DNA from: an uncultured Lachnospiraceae bacterium
Lineage (GTDB): Bacteria > Bacillota > Clostridia > Lachnospirales > Lachnospiraceae
Assembly (NCBI GenBank): GCA_910586125.1
Contig: CAJUHP010000012.1
Location: forward strand, 1-64,000
Reading direction: 5' to 3'
Length of the DNA: 64,000 nt
The translations under genes and the position numbers were made by a program. The notes beneath the pieces are model-generated. The model saw only the letters and a list, made by a program, of their open reading frames with translations. It was not told where the DNA came from and made no database searches. Below are positions 33,348 to 43,370 of this stretch, one piece after another. Every line of letters begins with the position of its first letter. Positions within the stretch are counted from its first letter, which is position 1.

Positions 33348-36300
33348 TCCTCCTCCTTTTTCTCTTTTTCCAGAAAGGAAACGAAAGCAGGAATCAACAG
33401 TGCTAATCCCAGGCTAACAGAGAGAATCCCTGCTAGTATCGCTTTGCTGTCTCCGGTATCACCGCCGCCGTCTCCATAACCGCTTCCTGGTGATAAAGGT
33501 TCTGCTAGAGATATTTCTTTTGTTGTTTCTTCTGGTATTGTTTTCTGTGCCGTTGTCTCCCTTGGCATCGTTTCCTGTGACACCGTCTCTTCCATCGTGA
33601 TTCCTGTCGTCTCTTCCGGTAATGTCTCTTCCGGCGTTGTCTCCTCGGGAATGGTCTCCCTCGAGGTTGCTTCCTGAGGCGTTGTTTCTTCTGGTGTCGT
33701 CTCCTGGGATGTCGTCTCTTCGCTTATTGTCTCCTCCGACGGCGTTTCTTCGGGTGCTGTCCCTTGGGACGACGTTTCTTCCGGCGTTGTCTCCTCGGGT
33801 GTCGTCTCTTGTGGCGACGTTTCTTCCGGCGTTGTCTCCTGGGGAGGCGTTTCCTCGGGTGGCGTCTCGTTTGGTGTCGTCTCCTCATGTCTGGGCGGCG
33901 GAGGCAACGGTTCATCCTCCATTATAACCTCCTGTATTTCATTGTCTTGTGTCACAGTAAACATAATCGGCTCGGCAGCAAAAAATCCATTCGGCGCTTC
34001 GATCTCTGTCAGACGGTAACTGCCAGGCTGTAACCCCGTAAAAATTTTTTCTTCCGCGGTTGTTACAAATTGCTCTATCAGCACCGGATCTTCATTCTCC
34101 GGCAAAAATTCCAGCAGCAATACGGCGCCGGGAAGAAGTTTCTTTGTCTGCGCACTGATTTTACAAACCCGAAGGCGAATATAATCGTTTTGTATCCCGA
34201 CATGCTGAATCTCCTCGGTATCTTTTACTTCAAAAGAAATCTCCTTGGCCAGCGAATAGCCCGACTCCTTTGGTACGCTTTCTTCAGTCAGAATATACCG
34301 GCCTGTCGGAAGTTTTTTGATCAGATAGGGCTCTGTGCCGGTTATCCAGCTCTCCATCCATTCTCCGGATTCACTCCGAATCGTCAGTTTTGCCCCCTCT
34401 ACCGGTTCTGCCGTGGTGATATCTGTCTTTGATATCAGAACCTGGATCGGTTGATCCACCATGATGATTTCTTCCGCTTCCATCCACCCAAGGAATTCTG
34501 CGGATTCTCCAGATAACTGCTCTGTCTGGCCGTCTTCCGGCGGATATTTTTCTTCATGTGTTTTTATCCATATCTCGGTTTCCTGCAGAAGCCTTCCGTC
34601 CTCGCCTCTCTTCTGCATCGGAACAAACTCAATGTCTCTCGCCGTCGCAAAGCCGGCTGCCGGCATCCGTTCCGATAACACATACGTTTTTCCCGTCCGC
34701 AATCCGCTTATGGTATGAACCAAACCGTCCGTCGTCCATTCTTCTACTACATTTCCTTCTAAATCCCGTATTTGCAGCAGCGCTCCGGACAGAGCAAAAC
34801 CATCTATCGCGCTCACCTTAGAAATCCGAACCAATACCGGTGTATCAAAAAAGTCAACGCTGAAATTCTGTACCGTCTCTGCATCCTGCCCCTGATAGGA
34901 AGCGTCTATCTCGATCTCCTCCTCAGATAATAAATATCCGCAGGGAGCATCCAACTCCCGCAGATAGTACCGGCCGCAGGGCAGGTCCGAAGCAAATCTT
35001 GCCGTGCCGTCCAGACCTGTAGAAATCCGTTCCAGCAAAGTATTTTCCGCAAGTAAGGCTTCTGGATTTTCTGTAACCTGGCCGGTCATAGGATCCACAT
35101 CGAATCCATAAATCGCTTCCCGGTTATACAGCCCAAAGACAGCTCCGGGCAATCCTTCCATAGAAGTCTCCCCTTCTTTGCCCTCAACGCTACCAGCCCG
35201 CTTGACAACAGACAGAGAAACTCTCTGACGTTCGTTTGTATATGTTTCCTGGTCCTGCACCACAACCGAAACTTTCTGCCCCGCATAAGCCAGTGTAACC
35301 TCGGCAATTCTGTCGCTGAGCACAAAATCTCCCTCTCCGGCTCCGACTTCCGTAATATAATAACTCCCAAGCGGCAATCCCTCCAACCTGGCATATCCGT
35401 CGGCTCCGCTGGCAATCACAGCGACAAGACTGTCCTGATACAGCTCCACTTTTTCCTCACCATTGTCATAGACAGCAATCGCGCCGCTTTCATCCGGTTC
35501 ATAAATCTCTTCACGGACTCGCACTTCAAAGCGGGCCTTTGCCACCTTGCCTGTCACATAGCCGAAAACCGTTTCAAAAAACCCCTGAAGCGAATCCCAG
35601 ACGGAAACGGACGTACTCGTCAATACTTCTCCCTCCTTTGTCAAGAGGATCGTACCGCTTACACGCTGGTTTTTCATCTCGTGAAACGTCACACCATTCT
35701 GACCTGCCGCAGCGGTAAAACGGATCTCTTCTGTGATCTTATTCTCTTCCCGGCAAGCGTTTCTCACTTCCTCATCGGACCACAGATACCCCACATAGCC
35801 AGTCGGTGCGGTAATCTCGCGGAAAATATACTGACCGCCCTCCTTCAGCCCCTCAATCAGATGACCGTTTCGGACATGCAGCGTTTTACCTTCCGGCAAT
35901 TCTTTTGGCGATGTAATCTCTGTCAAAATTGTATTCGCGGCGCCGCTTGTATCTTCTCCCATTTTTTCCTCATAGAAGTAATGTATTTCTTCCCGGTCAG
36001 AAACCCAGCTTTCCACCAAAATAGTCTCATATCTTCCCTGTGAGTCCTTAATCGGATTGCCGCTTTGATCCAGAACAATCTCCCGCACTTCCAACACAGC
36101 GCCGTTCAGGAAAGCTCCGCTGGTAAAATCGGTCTTGGTAAACATATGTTTTGTCTTTTGATTGGAAAAAAGAACGCCCTCCGGGCCGCCGTAAACCTGT
36201 ACGCTCGTCTCTTGATCTTTATAACTGGCGTCAATCGGAATACAAAGGGATGGCTCTGGACTCACATACCCTAAAGGAGCTGCCAATTCCCGGATTTCAT

Positions 36301-39300
36301 ACCGCCCAAGCGGCAAATCGATCTCAAATCGGGCGGTTCCATCTGCTCCGCTTACGGCTGTTGCAAGCAACGTTCCGGCCGTCACCAGTCTCCGGCTCTC
36401 CAAAGCTGCCTGATAAGAATCTGACGCGGCATCGTATACAATCTCTGATAGGATCTCCTCTGTATTGTACAGGCCAAATACTGCGCCTGCCAAGGCAGTT
36501 TCCCTTTCTGCATCCTGCTTTACCGCCGCGATCTTTACCTTCTGGCGCTCATTTTCATAATGGCTTTCATATACCAGAATACTCTGCGACGGCTCGGCCG
36601 CTGTGACGGTAAAGAATTCCACCTGGTCGTTTCTCACAAAACCATCCCCCGCCGTCACCTCTTTGATGTAATAGCTGCCGATATAGAGACCGGCCAAGTA
36701 ACCATACCCGCTTGTATCGGTTGTGATACGGCCCACGGGCTGATCTTTTTCCCAAACCAGAAAACAACGGATGTCATCAACATAATAATCCAGGAGCTCC
36801 CTCTGCAACTGCTGTGTATAAATATCCTCCGCCGCGTAAATCTCAAAAACAGCGCCCGCCACCGGTGCCTTCTGATAGATAAAATTCTGATCCGCCGCCG
36901 TAAATTCTTCCCGTTTCATCAGAGAACAAAACGGAATATCGCCCAGCTTATCCGCCAGGGAAACATCCGTGCTCTCCACGGCATAAAGCTGCTCGCCTGT
37001 CTTGTAGATTTCTACAAGACCTTTTTGTTCCTGATTTTCCTGTTCCACCACAAGGATCTGCCGCCCGTATGCATCGATATAACCATTTTTACCCTCTCCC
37101 ATCTGCCCGTCCGGAAAGACAACCGCATTGCTGATTTCAAAAGTAAGAGGCTTTTTGGGCGAATCCACCATCAGGTAGCGGTTCGTGCCTTCTTCGGAAC
37201 AGTCGGTAAGCGTCTGCTCTTTTCCATTGATCACATATCCTTCGGGCGCGCTGGTTTCTATCAATTCATACCGGCCTACCGGCAGAAGCGGTTCCAATTC
37301 CACATAGGCATCGGCAATCTTTCCGTCCTGGTACACGCAAGTAACCGCAAATGGATTTTCCTTAGTTCCGCAGGTCATGCGCAGATGAGCGTTGTAATAC
37401 CAGAGAAAACCGTCTGAGTCTACATGCCACAGGGTACTGTCAAAATCTTCCTTCCCGCTGAGCAGACGAATCCGATAGCTGGCCCCAGGTTTATATACGG
37501 TATGATACCCATCCTCTCTGCTGTCACGATCCGTTTTTTGAATCCGAATATAAACTTCTGTCGTGTCGTTTCCAATATAGCGGATCGGCTGGGCCATGGC
37601 CGAATCCTTCGTAATTGTCACCAGAACAGGGGATGCCATGCGTTTTCCGTCCGGCACAGTTGTTTCCACCAGAATGTATTGCCCTGCCGGCAGCTCAGGC
37701 GTACAGAAATAACCGTTAGCATCGCTGAACATTTCACGGATTTGATACTCGTTCTCCCTTGCACCGGTTGCCGTCAGCCATTTCCTGTCCGCCTCTGTCC
37801 AAGGCTCGGACTGCCTTTTGTAAAGTCTGGCTGTCTCCTCTCCCGTAAAATCATAGAGAAGAAATTTCTTCATATCCAGGCTGGTCCATTGATCGCTGTC
37901 CGGTGAAAGCTCTCCTTTGGCCACGCCGCTTAACTCCTCCAGACGGTACAACGAGAATCCAGCTCCTGCCGCCGGAACCGCTTCCGTATTGGTATTGCGG
38001 TTCAAAAGCTTGATAAACTGCACGGCCTGCTTTTTCACAAAGTCGCCGCTGTAAATTTCATGTCCGGCACCGGCGTCATCCACAGTCAGGCTGTTTTTGT
38101 CCTGCCCGGATTTTTCTGTGCGCAAAAGCACCTCGTCCGCCTCAGAACCGTAACAGATCGTCACATCGTACCGGGTTAATTCTTCTCCCCGGTAAACTGT
38201 GGTATCCGACAGATATCCGTTAGGAGGGATCATCTCCTTTATATAGTACCGTCCTGGTACGATCTGCATAAATGCCGTCTGTCCTGGCGTCGGCTCGCCT
38301 GCTGCCACCTTTCCGGATTCCATACATCTTCTTCCGTCCTCATCCAGCAGCCATCCTCTGTGATCCGCCAAAGGGGTCCATCCGATTACAGCCTGATCTG
38401 CCAGCTCATCCTTATGATATAAAATCCCAGTCACACCATCCGGGTGCGTGATCTCTTCCGCCGCATACAGACCATAGACCGCTCCATCCAGCGTTTTGGT
38501 ATCGCCCTGTGTTATAGGGTTTCCATTCTCTTCCGCCTGCGCTTCGCTGTCCCGCTTATACAGTATCACCTGACCATATACCGGTTCATTGTAAAATGTC
38601 TTTCCTGTGCTGTCGTTTGTGACGGACAGCACTTGACCGTGATTTTTCAGGGAAGCTTCCACACAGAACGCATACTGGTTTTTCTGCCGCTGCAGATCGC
38701 CCGCTGCTTCTTCGTCCCAGTCTCCCCGGTATCCTCTCGGCGCCTTTTCCTCTACCACATAGAAACGGCCGTAATTGGCATAGGTCGTTGTATCCGCATA
38801 GTATATCTCGCTTGACAGATAGCTGCCGTCCGGTTCTTTCTGAAAGAAAACGCCGCTGAGGAGATTACCGCCCTCATCATAGACGCCAAAATGCGCGTTC
38901 TCTGCAATTAGGTTTTTGCTGTAGCGATCCGTTTTGGGAATCCGAATCCGTACATAGGCCGGCTGATTGGCAAATTTCCCCCGATTCTGCACCGCATCAT
39001 TCTCCGAATCCGCATTGCTGGGCCGTATTGTCTGGCCATTGTGTGTAATCTGAAAATAGACCGGAAGCTCATCCATCTGATAACCATCCGGCGCTTTCTC
39101 CTCCTGAATCCCAAATTTTCCGGCATTCTTCTCCGTATAATAGAGATAACCGATTTCCGCATTCTCCCTGCGGCCCTTCACTGTGTATGTTCCGTCGGTG
39201 AGACGAATCATGCTGTATGCCGCACTGACCTCATAAGAATTCCCATTCCATTCCAAAACGGTGAACTGTGTCTCCTTGGTCAGACGGCTGCCTGTCTGAG

Positions 39301-42300
39301 CATCCACTTTATCCAGAATCACTCTGGCTTTCCATGGCTGATTGGCAAATTTTTCTCCATTTTGTACGGCATATTTTTCCGGGTCCGCATTGCCGAGCCG
39401 GATCACCTGACCATCCTGCATAATCCGAAAGGAAACCAGATCCGTATCCCGAAGATAACCGCCCGGCGCTTTGATCTCCTGAATCCGAAACTTTCCGGCA
39501 TTTTTTTCTGTGTAATAGACATATCCGGTTTCCGTATTCTCTCTTTGGCTCTTCACCGTGTATGTGCCATCCGCCAGGCGAACCATGCGGTAATCGGCGC
39601 TGGTCTCATAAGTACTTCCATTCCATTCCTGAATGGTAAATTCCGCTGCTCCCGCCAGGCGGTCTCCGGTCAGGCCGTCCACCTTGTCCAGAATGACTTT
39701 GGCCTTCCAGGGCTGATTGGCAAACTGCGTCTCATTTTTCACGGCATATTTTTTCGGATTGGCATTGCCAAGCCGGATTTCCTGATTGTTGCTGGTAATT
39801 TGAAGGTAAACCGGATCCGCATCCTGCAAATAGCCCTCCGGCGCTTTTGTCTCTTGAATACAGAATTTTCCTTCATTCTTCTGTGTATAATACACATAAC
39901 CAGTGTCCGCGCCGATTTTACTGTTTTGTATCGTGTATGTGCCATCCGAAAGGCGAATCATCTGGTAATCGCTGCCGGCATAGGCGCTTCCATTCCATTC
40001 CAAAACGGTAAATTTTGCTGCCCCAGTCAGACGGCCTCCGGTCAAACCGTCCACTTTATCAAGCGTTACTCTGGCCCGCCAGGGCTGATTAGAAAATTTC
40101 TCCTTTTCCTGCACCGCATACTTTTTTGGATTCGCATTTCCGATTCGTATCTCCTGATTATCGCCTGTAATCTGAATATAGACCGAATCTGTATCCTGGA
40201 TATATCCTCCCGGAGCTTTCGTCTCACGAATACAGAATTTCCCTGTATTCTTCTGCGTATAGTAAAGATATCCGGTTTCCGCGCCGCTTTTACTGCTCTT
40301 TACCGTATAGATGCCGTCCGAACGGCGAATCATCTGATAATCGGTACTGACATAGGTGTTCCCGTTCCATTCCAGAACAGCAAACTGCGCCGCCCCTGGC
40401 AGACGTTCCCCAGTCATGCCATCTATTTTATCAAGCGTTACTCTGGCCCGCCAGGGACGATTTTCAACACGAAAAGTCAGGCTGCCCTCCCCGGCTATGC
40501 TGCCGGAATACTCGCTTTGCCCAATATCCGAAAAACCCACAGGAATGGTTGTCTCCCGAAGACGTACCGTTCGGGAAGTATCCGCCGCACGGTCAGCCTG
40601 TTCCTGCGCCAGGGCGGCAGCTTCTGCCTCTGCGGCCGCATACGCTTCCTCTCTGCTGCGGTAACAGTTCAACGACGCCCTGGTTTCCTCGTCCAGATCT
40701 GCATCGTTGATGCAGTACGTTTTTGATACAGAAGCGCTTCCCAGGCTCTCAACATTCCAGGACAGTGTCCCTCTTCCCTGTGCGTCGGTTGTAATGTTTC
40801 CTTTAAACCTGTCATCCTCATAGACCGCAAAGACAGCTCCCGCCAGACTTTCTCCGGTTACAGAGGCGTATTTGTGATCCAGAATGACCTGGTGCTTCCT
40901 CTGAGAGGAACGGCTTTGCGTGGCGGATACTTCATTGTATTCCGGCTTTACCGGCTCTGGTTCGGGCTCTTCTCCTGTATACATACCGATATACAGAGTG
41001 GCCAGACGCTGATAACCGGTGGGCCCCGTAAATACATACACCTTCCCTAAACTTTGTGTGGAATAGGATTCCATCGCCTCATAAGCCTTCTGCAGACTGA
41101 CCGCATAGACGCGGTCAATGTCTGCCAGCGCCATATATTTTTCTATATCATCCATAGACAATAGTTTTTCGGCCGTGTACAAAACTTGATTGTTTTTCGA
41201 CAGCGCATATTCAAACATGGCTGTCACATACAGCGCCATATTCCCTCCGCTCCAGATATAGAGCTGGGAATATTCAAAATTTTCATCGCTGGGGGCGTCC
41301 GTATAGAAAGCAACCGCCTGCCGTACTGTTTCATCCTCGGATATTCCGGTTCTGGTGTAATCTCTCTGTGAATGGGCTTTCAATTCGATATCCAGGCAAA
41401 ACGCCGGTTCTCCGTCCAGCGTCAGCATCCAGACATCCTTGTTATTCCGGTTCAGGCTGGGTAGATTTACCGTGTTGCCCAGCGTATACATTCCGCTGAC
41501 CGCCACATATTCTCCCCCTGCTCTGGCAGCCAATCTGGTTTTTGCAATCGCAGATGCCTGATTGTTTTCTTCTTTCACCTCCGGCAGATAGGCGCCGTCC
41601 CTCCGTTCACTGCTGTAACGATCCGGATTCCAGTTAAAAGCGGCTTTCCGAACATACTGTTCTAATTCTTCATATTGACTTTCCGTTAACCTTGCTTTTA
41701 AGGCCGGGGTAAATATAACCCAATAGAAATCCCAGACCGAGCGATCCAGACTCTCAAAGACACGCCGGCAAAAGTCCATTTCAACATCAGAATCCGGATT
41801 CATAGGAAAAAACTCTCTGTTGTCCTTTTCAAAGAATGTTGTTGGTTCCGATTCTCTTTCCGGTGACACAGATGGTTTTGGATTCAGCCCGGATTCCAGT
41901 TCTTTATCCGGCATATCCTGCCGCTCTGTTTCCTCCCTATGTGATATAGGAGGTTCCGTCTCTTGGCTTGGCAGGTATTCGGACTCCATCTCCTCCTCAG
42001 GTGAAACCGACGAGCTGGTCTCTTGGCCTAGCAAACTTTCGGACTCGGTCTCCTCCTCAGGTGAATTAGACGAATCTGCTTCTTGGCCTGGCAGACTTTC
42101 GGACTCCGTCTTCTCCTCAGGTGAATTAGACGAGTCTTCTTGCCCTAGCAAACTTTTGGACTCTGTCTCCTCCTCAGGTGAAACCGACGAGTCGGTCTCT
42201 TGGCTTGGCAGGCGTTCGGACTCGGTCTCCTCTTCAGGTGAAGCAGACGAGTCTGCTTCTTGGCCTGGCAAGCTTTCGGACTCTGTCTCCTCCTCAGGTG

Positions 42301-42976
42301 AATTAGGCGAATCTGCTTCTTGGCCTGACAAACTTTCAGTCTCGGTCTTCTTCTCAGGTGAAGCAGACGAGTCTGCTTCTTGGCCTGGCAGATTTTCGGA
42401 CTCGGCCTTTTCCTCAGATGAAACCAGCGATTCATTTTCCTGTAAACTTCCTGATTCGTTTTCCTGATCTGGTGAGACGGTTGTTTTTGATTCTTCTAAC
42501 AGCATATTTCCCGACTCATTCTTTGTATCCTTCAAGATAGATGATTCTGATTCTAAGTCTAAGTCAGGCGCATCTTCCGCATAGATCTCCCTCTCCTTTA
42601 CTATGATGGACGATCCCAGATCTTTATCCAACAGCCATTCCGATATCATCTCATCTTCTGACAACACAGAAGAGTTAGATTCTTTCTCTGCTTTGTTTTC
42701 CTGTTCCTGCGATTCTTTTTCCGAGACGGGCATTTTTTCTCCCCCCTCTGTTACTATGACAGATTTTAATTCTTTTTCTGGTAAGATGGACGCATCCGCT
42801 TTACTATCTGTCAAAACTGGCATGTCCTGCTTGTCCCAGGACCAGGTTTCCTCCTGTACCTGTCCGCTTGCCGGTTCCTGCTCATCGGCCAGAACGGGAG
42901 CAAACAGGTTGCAATGGGTAAAAAGTATAGCCAGAATCAGGACCGCACTCACCCACTTCTCAATTCGCTTTTTCAT
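33344..42976 (-). CDS. Giant Cna-B/SpaA adhesin with thioester domain
   Basis: Cell-wall adhesin or pilin-like protein of 3210 residues. It has a signal peptide (1-30), an acidic Ser/Glu region with eight 20-residue repeats (about 187-345), and a thioester-type domain around the Cys in PAFCLD (about 525). A long series of Cna-B/SpaA domains follows, with their KVD/KTD strands and ETKAP/EITAP strand ends where isopeptide bonds form. Four of these are near-identical units of about 124 residues (840-1340). A Thr/Pro/Glu stalk (about 3029-3127) leads to a membrane helix (3179-3200) and an EKEKKEED tail. Before the helix, where LPxTG is expected, is GGDTG (3171-3175). Coupled to a class B sortase. 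No RBS stronger than AAAGGGG is seen. Confidence 0.92.
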   Translation of the reverse strand: MKKRIEKWVSAVLILAILFTHCNLFAPVLADEQEPASGQVQEETWSWDKQDMPVLTDSKADASILPEKELKSVIVTEGGEKMPVSEKESQEQENKAEKESNSSVLSEDEMISEWLLDKDLGSSIIVKEREIYAEDAPDLDLESESSILKDTKNESGNMLLEESKTTVSPDQENESGSLQENESLVSSEEKAESENLPGQEADSSASPEKKTETESLSGQEADSPNSPEEETESESLPGQEADSSASPEEETESERLPSQETDSSVSPEEETESKSLLGQEDSSNSPEEKTESESLPGQEADSSNSPEEETESESLLGQETSSSVSPEEEMESEYLPSQETEPPISHREETERQDMPDKELESGLNPKPSVSPERESEPTTFFEKDNREFFPMNPDSDVEMDFCRRVFESLDRSVWDFYWVIFTPALKARLTESQYEELEQYVRKAAFNWNPDRYSSERRDGAYLPEVKEENNQASAIAKTRLAARAGGEYVAVSGMYTLGNTVNLPSLNRNNKDVWMLTLDGEPAFCLDIELKAHSQRDYTRTGISEDETVRQAVAFYTDAPSDENFEYSQLYIWSGGNMALYVTAMFEYALSKNNQVLYTAEKLLSMDDIEKYMALADIDRVYAVSLQKAYEAMESYSTQSLGKVYVFTGPTGYQRLATLYIGMYTGEEPEPEPVKPEYNEVSATQSRSSQRKHQVILDHKYASVTGESLAGAVFAVYEDDRFKGNITTDAQGRGTLSWNVESLGSASVSKTYCINDADLDEETRASLNCYRSREEAYAAAEAEAAALAQEQADRAADTSRTVRLRETTIPVGFSDIGQSEYSGSIAGEGSLTFRVENRPWRARVTLDKIDGMTGERLPGAAQFAVLEWNGNTYVSTDYQMIRRSDGIYTVKSSKSGAETGYLYYTQKNTGKFCIRETKAPGGYIQDTDSVYIQITGDNQEIRIGNANPKKYAVQEKEKFSNQPWRARVTLDKVDGLTGGRLTGAAKFTVLEWNGSAYAGSDYQMIRLSDGTYTIQNSKIGADTGYVYYTQKNEGKFCIQETKAPEGYLQDADPVYLQITSNNQEIRLGNANPKKYAVKNETQFANQPWKAKVILDKVDGLTGDRLAGAAEFTIQEWNGSTYETSADYRMVRLADGTYTVKSQRENTETGYVYYTEKNAGKFRIQEIKAPGGYLRDTDLVSFRIMQDGQVIRLGNADPEKYAVQNGEKFANQPWKARVILDKVDAQTGSRLTKETQFTVLEWNGNSYEVSAAYSMIRLTDGTYTVKGRRENAEIGYLYYTEKNAGKFGIQEEKAPDGYQMDELPVYFQITHNGQTIRPSNADSENDAVQNRGKFANQPAYVRIRIPKTDRYSKNLIAENAHFGVYDEGGNLLSGVFFQKEPDGSYLSSEIYYADTTTYANYGRFYVVEEKAPRGYRGDWDEEAAGDLQRQKNQYAFCVEASLKNHGQVLSVTNDSTGKTFYNEPVYGQVILYKRDSEAQAEENGNPITQGDTKTLDGAVYGLYAAEEITHPDGVTGILYHKDELADQAVIGWTPLADHRGWLLDEDGRRCMESGKVAAGEPTPGQTAFMQIVPGRYYIKEMIPPNGYLSDTTVYRGEELTRYDVTICYGSEADEVLLRTEKSGQDKNSLTVDDAGAGHEIYSGDFVKKQAVQFIKLLNRNTNTEAVPAAGAGFSLYRLEELSGVAKGELSPDSDQWTSLDMKKFLLYDFTGEETARLYKRQSEPWTEADRKWLTATGARENEYQIREMFSDANGYFCTPELPAGQYILVETTVPDGKRMASPVLVTITKDSAMAQPIRYIGNDTTEVYIRIQKTDRDSREDGYHTVYKPGASYRIRLLSGKEDFDSTLWHVDSDGFLWYYNAHLRMTCGTKENPFAVTCVYQDGKIADAYVELEPLLPVGRYELIETSAPEGYVINGKEQTLTDCSEEGTNRYLMVDSPKKPLTFEISNAVVFPDGQMGEGKNGYIDAYGRQILVVEQENQEQKGLVEIYKTGEQLYAVESTDVSLADKLGDIPFCSLMKREEFTAADQNFIYQKAPVAGAVFEIYAAEDIYTQQLQRELLDYYVDDIRCFLVWEKDQPVGRITTDTSGYGYLAGLYIGSYYIKEVTAGDGFVRNDQVEFFTVTAAEPSQSILVYESHYENERQKVKIAAVKQDAERETALAGAVFGLYNTEEILSEIVYDAASDSYQAALESRRLVTAGTLLATAVSGADGTARFEIDLPLGRYEIRELAAPLGYVSPEPSLCIPIDASYKDQETSVQVYGGPEGVLFSNQKTKHMFTKTDFTSGAFLNGAVLEVREIVLDQSGNPIKDSQGRYETILVESWVSDREEIHYFYEEKMGEDTSGAANTILTEITSPKELPEGKTLHVRNGHLIEGLKEGGQYIFREITAPTGYVGYLWSDEEVRNACREENKITEEIRFTAAAGQNGVTFHEMKNQRVSGTILLTKEGEVLTSTSVSVWDSLQGFFETVFGYVTGKVAKARFEVRVREEIYEPDESGAIAVYDNGEEKVELYQDSLVAVIASGADGYARLEGLPLGSYYITEVGAGEGDFVLSDRIAEVTLAYAGQKVSVVVQDQETYTNERQRVSLSVVKRAGSVEGKEGETSMEGLPGAVFGLYNREAIYGFDVDPMTGQVTENPEALLAENTLLERISTGLDGTARFASDLPCGRYYLRELDAPCGYLLSEEEIEIDASYQGQDAETVQNFSVDFFDTPVLVRISKVSAIDGFALSGALLQIRDLEGNVVEEWTTDGLVHTISGLRTGKTYVLSERMPAAGFATARDIEFVPMQKRGEDGRLLQETEIWIKTHEEKYPPEDGQTEQLSGESAEFLGWMEAEEIIMVDQPIQVLISKTDITTAEPVEGAKLTIRSESGEWMESWITGTEPYLIKKLPTGRYILTEESVPKESGYSLAKEISFEVKDTEEIQHVGIQNDYIRLRVCKISAQTKKLLPGAVLLLEFLPENEDPVLIEQFVTTAEEKIFTGLQPGSYRLTEIEAPNGFFAAEPIMFTVTQDNEIQEVIMEDEPLPPPPRHEETTPNETPPEETPPQETTPEETSPQETTPEETTPEETSSQGTAPEETPSEETISEETTSQETTPEETTPQEATSRETIPEETTPEETLPEETTGITMEETVSQETMPRETTAQKTIPEETTKEISLAEPLSPGSGYGDGGGDTGDSKAILAGILSVSLGLALLIPAFVSFLEKEKKEED
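33595..33890. repeat. 15/30-bp repeats encoding the Thr-Pro-Glu-Glu stalk
   Basis: Degenerate tandem repeats in the adhesin gene encoding TTPEET-type units, an extended wall-spanning stalk. Units such as GTTGTCTCCTCGGG and GACGTTTCTTCCGG recur. Confidence 0.75.
38960..40470. repeat. Four ~372-bp repeats encoding near-identical Cna-B domains
   Basis: The stretch coding for NQPWxAxVxLDKVDG recurs at about 40086, 39714 and 39340, after a diverged first copy at 40450, giving a period near 372 bp (124 residues). High DNA identity points to recent duplication and scope for domain-number variation. Confidence 0.8.
41941..42417. repeat. Eight tandem 60-bp repeats in the adhesin N-terminal region
   Basis: Units begin at 41941, 42001, 42061, 42121 (57 bp, one codon shorter), 42178, 42238, 42298 and 42358. 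Each starts GTGAA or GTGAT and contains TCTTGGCCTGGCA-like and TCCTCCTCAG strings. All lengths are multiples of three, so copy changes stay in frame. They encode Ser-Pro-Glu-Glu-rich 20-residue units. Confidence 0.9.
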
Positions 42977-43164
42977 TCACTACCCCTTTTTGCTGTTGTT
43001 ACCTGTTACCTTTTTATTGAAAGCGATTCTCGTACCTCCTTCCTTCTTTTCTTCTTACCTGCTTCTGGATTTTCTCGGACCAATGCGTCCCGGATGTGGA
43101 GAAAAACAGAATAAATAGATGCCGGTATGATCTCGGCAGAGAAACAGACGGTTCTCATGAACCT

Positions 43165-43193
43165 ATATTAGCACATTTTTCTGACAAAAACAA
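43165..43193 (-). promoter_or_regulatory. Possible promoter of the adhesin-sortase operon
   Basis: TTGTTT (43188-43193), 17 bp, TAATAT (43165-43170) on the minus strand, about 190 bp upstream of the adhesin start. The boxes are only moderate. Confidence 0.4.
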
Positions 43194-43202
43194 CAAACAA
43201 AA

Positions 43203-43230
43203 AGCGAGGGTTTCACGGGAAATCCTCGCT
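43203..43230 (-). terminator. Rho-independent terminator of the orphan gene
   Basis: Arms 43203-43213 and 43220-43230 (11 pairs, one G-T). On the minus strand the stem AGCGAGGATTT...CCTCGCT is followed by TTTTTGTTTGTTGTTTTTG. It is placed 140 bp after the stop of the gene ending at 43371. Confidence 0.85.
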
Positions 43231-43370
43231 CTCAAATGCTATTTTTTTCTTTGCTATTATTTGTATTTATTCCTTTTCCACTTGGTGCCGCTAATGCCTG
43301 ATTTTTAAATTCTCCGCTTAAATGCCCAAATGTACGGCGGCCTGTCACAATTAACTGCCGATTAAATTTA

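Larger units (their letters stand above)
42977..43370. other. Intergenic region between adhesin and orphan gene
   Basis: 394 bp without a supported gene. It holds the terminator of the orphan gene (43203-43230), a possible adhesin promoter (43165-43193) and then about 190 bp of leader before the adhesin start. No riboswitch or tRNA was recognised. Confidence 0.6.

Noticed and set aside
41941..42417. Regular 60-bp repeats as a CRISPR array
   Set aside because: The repeats are contiguous, lack unique spacers, and translate in one frame as Ser/Glu-rich units of the adhesin.
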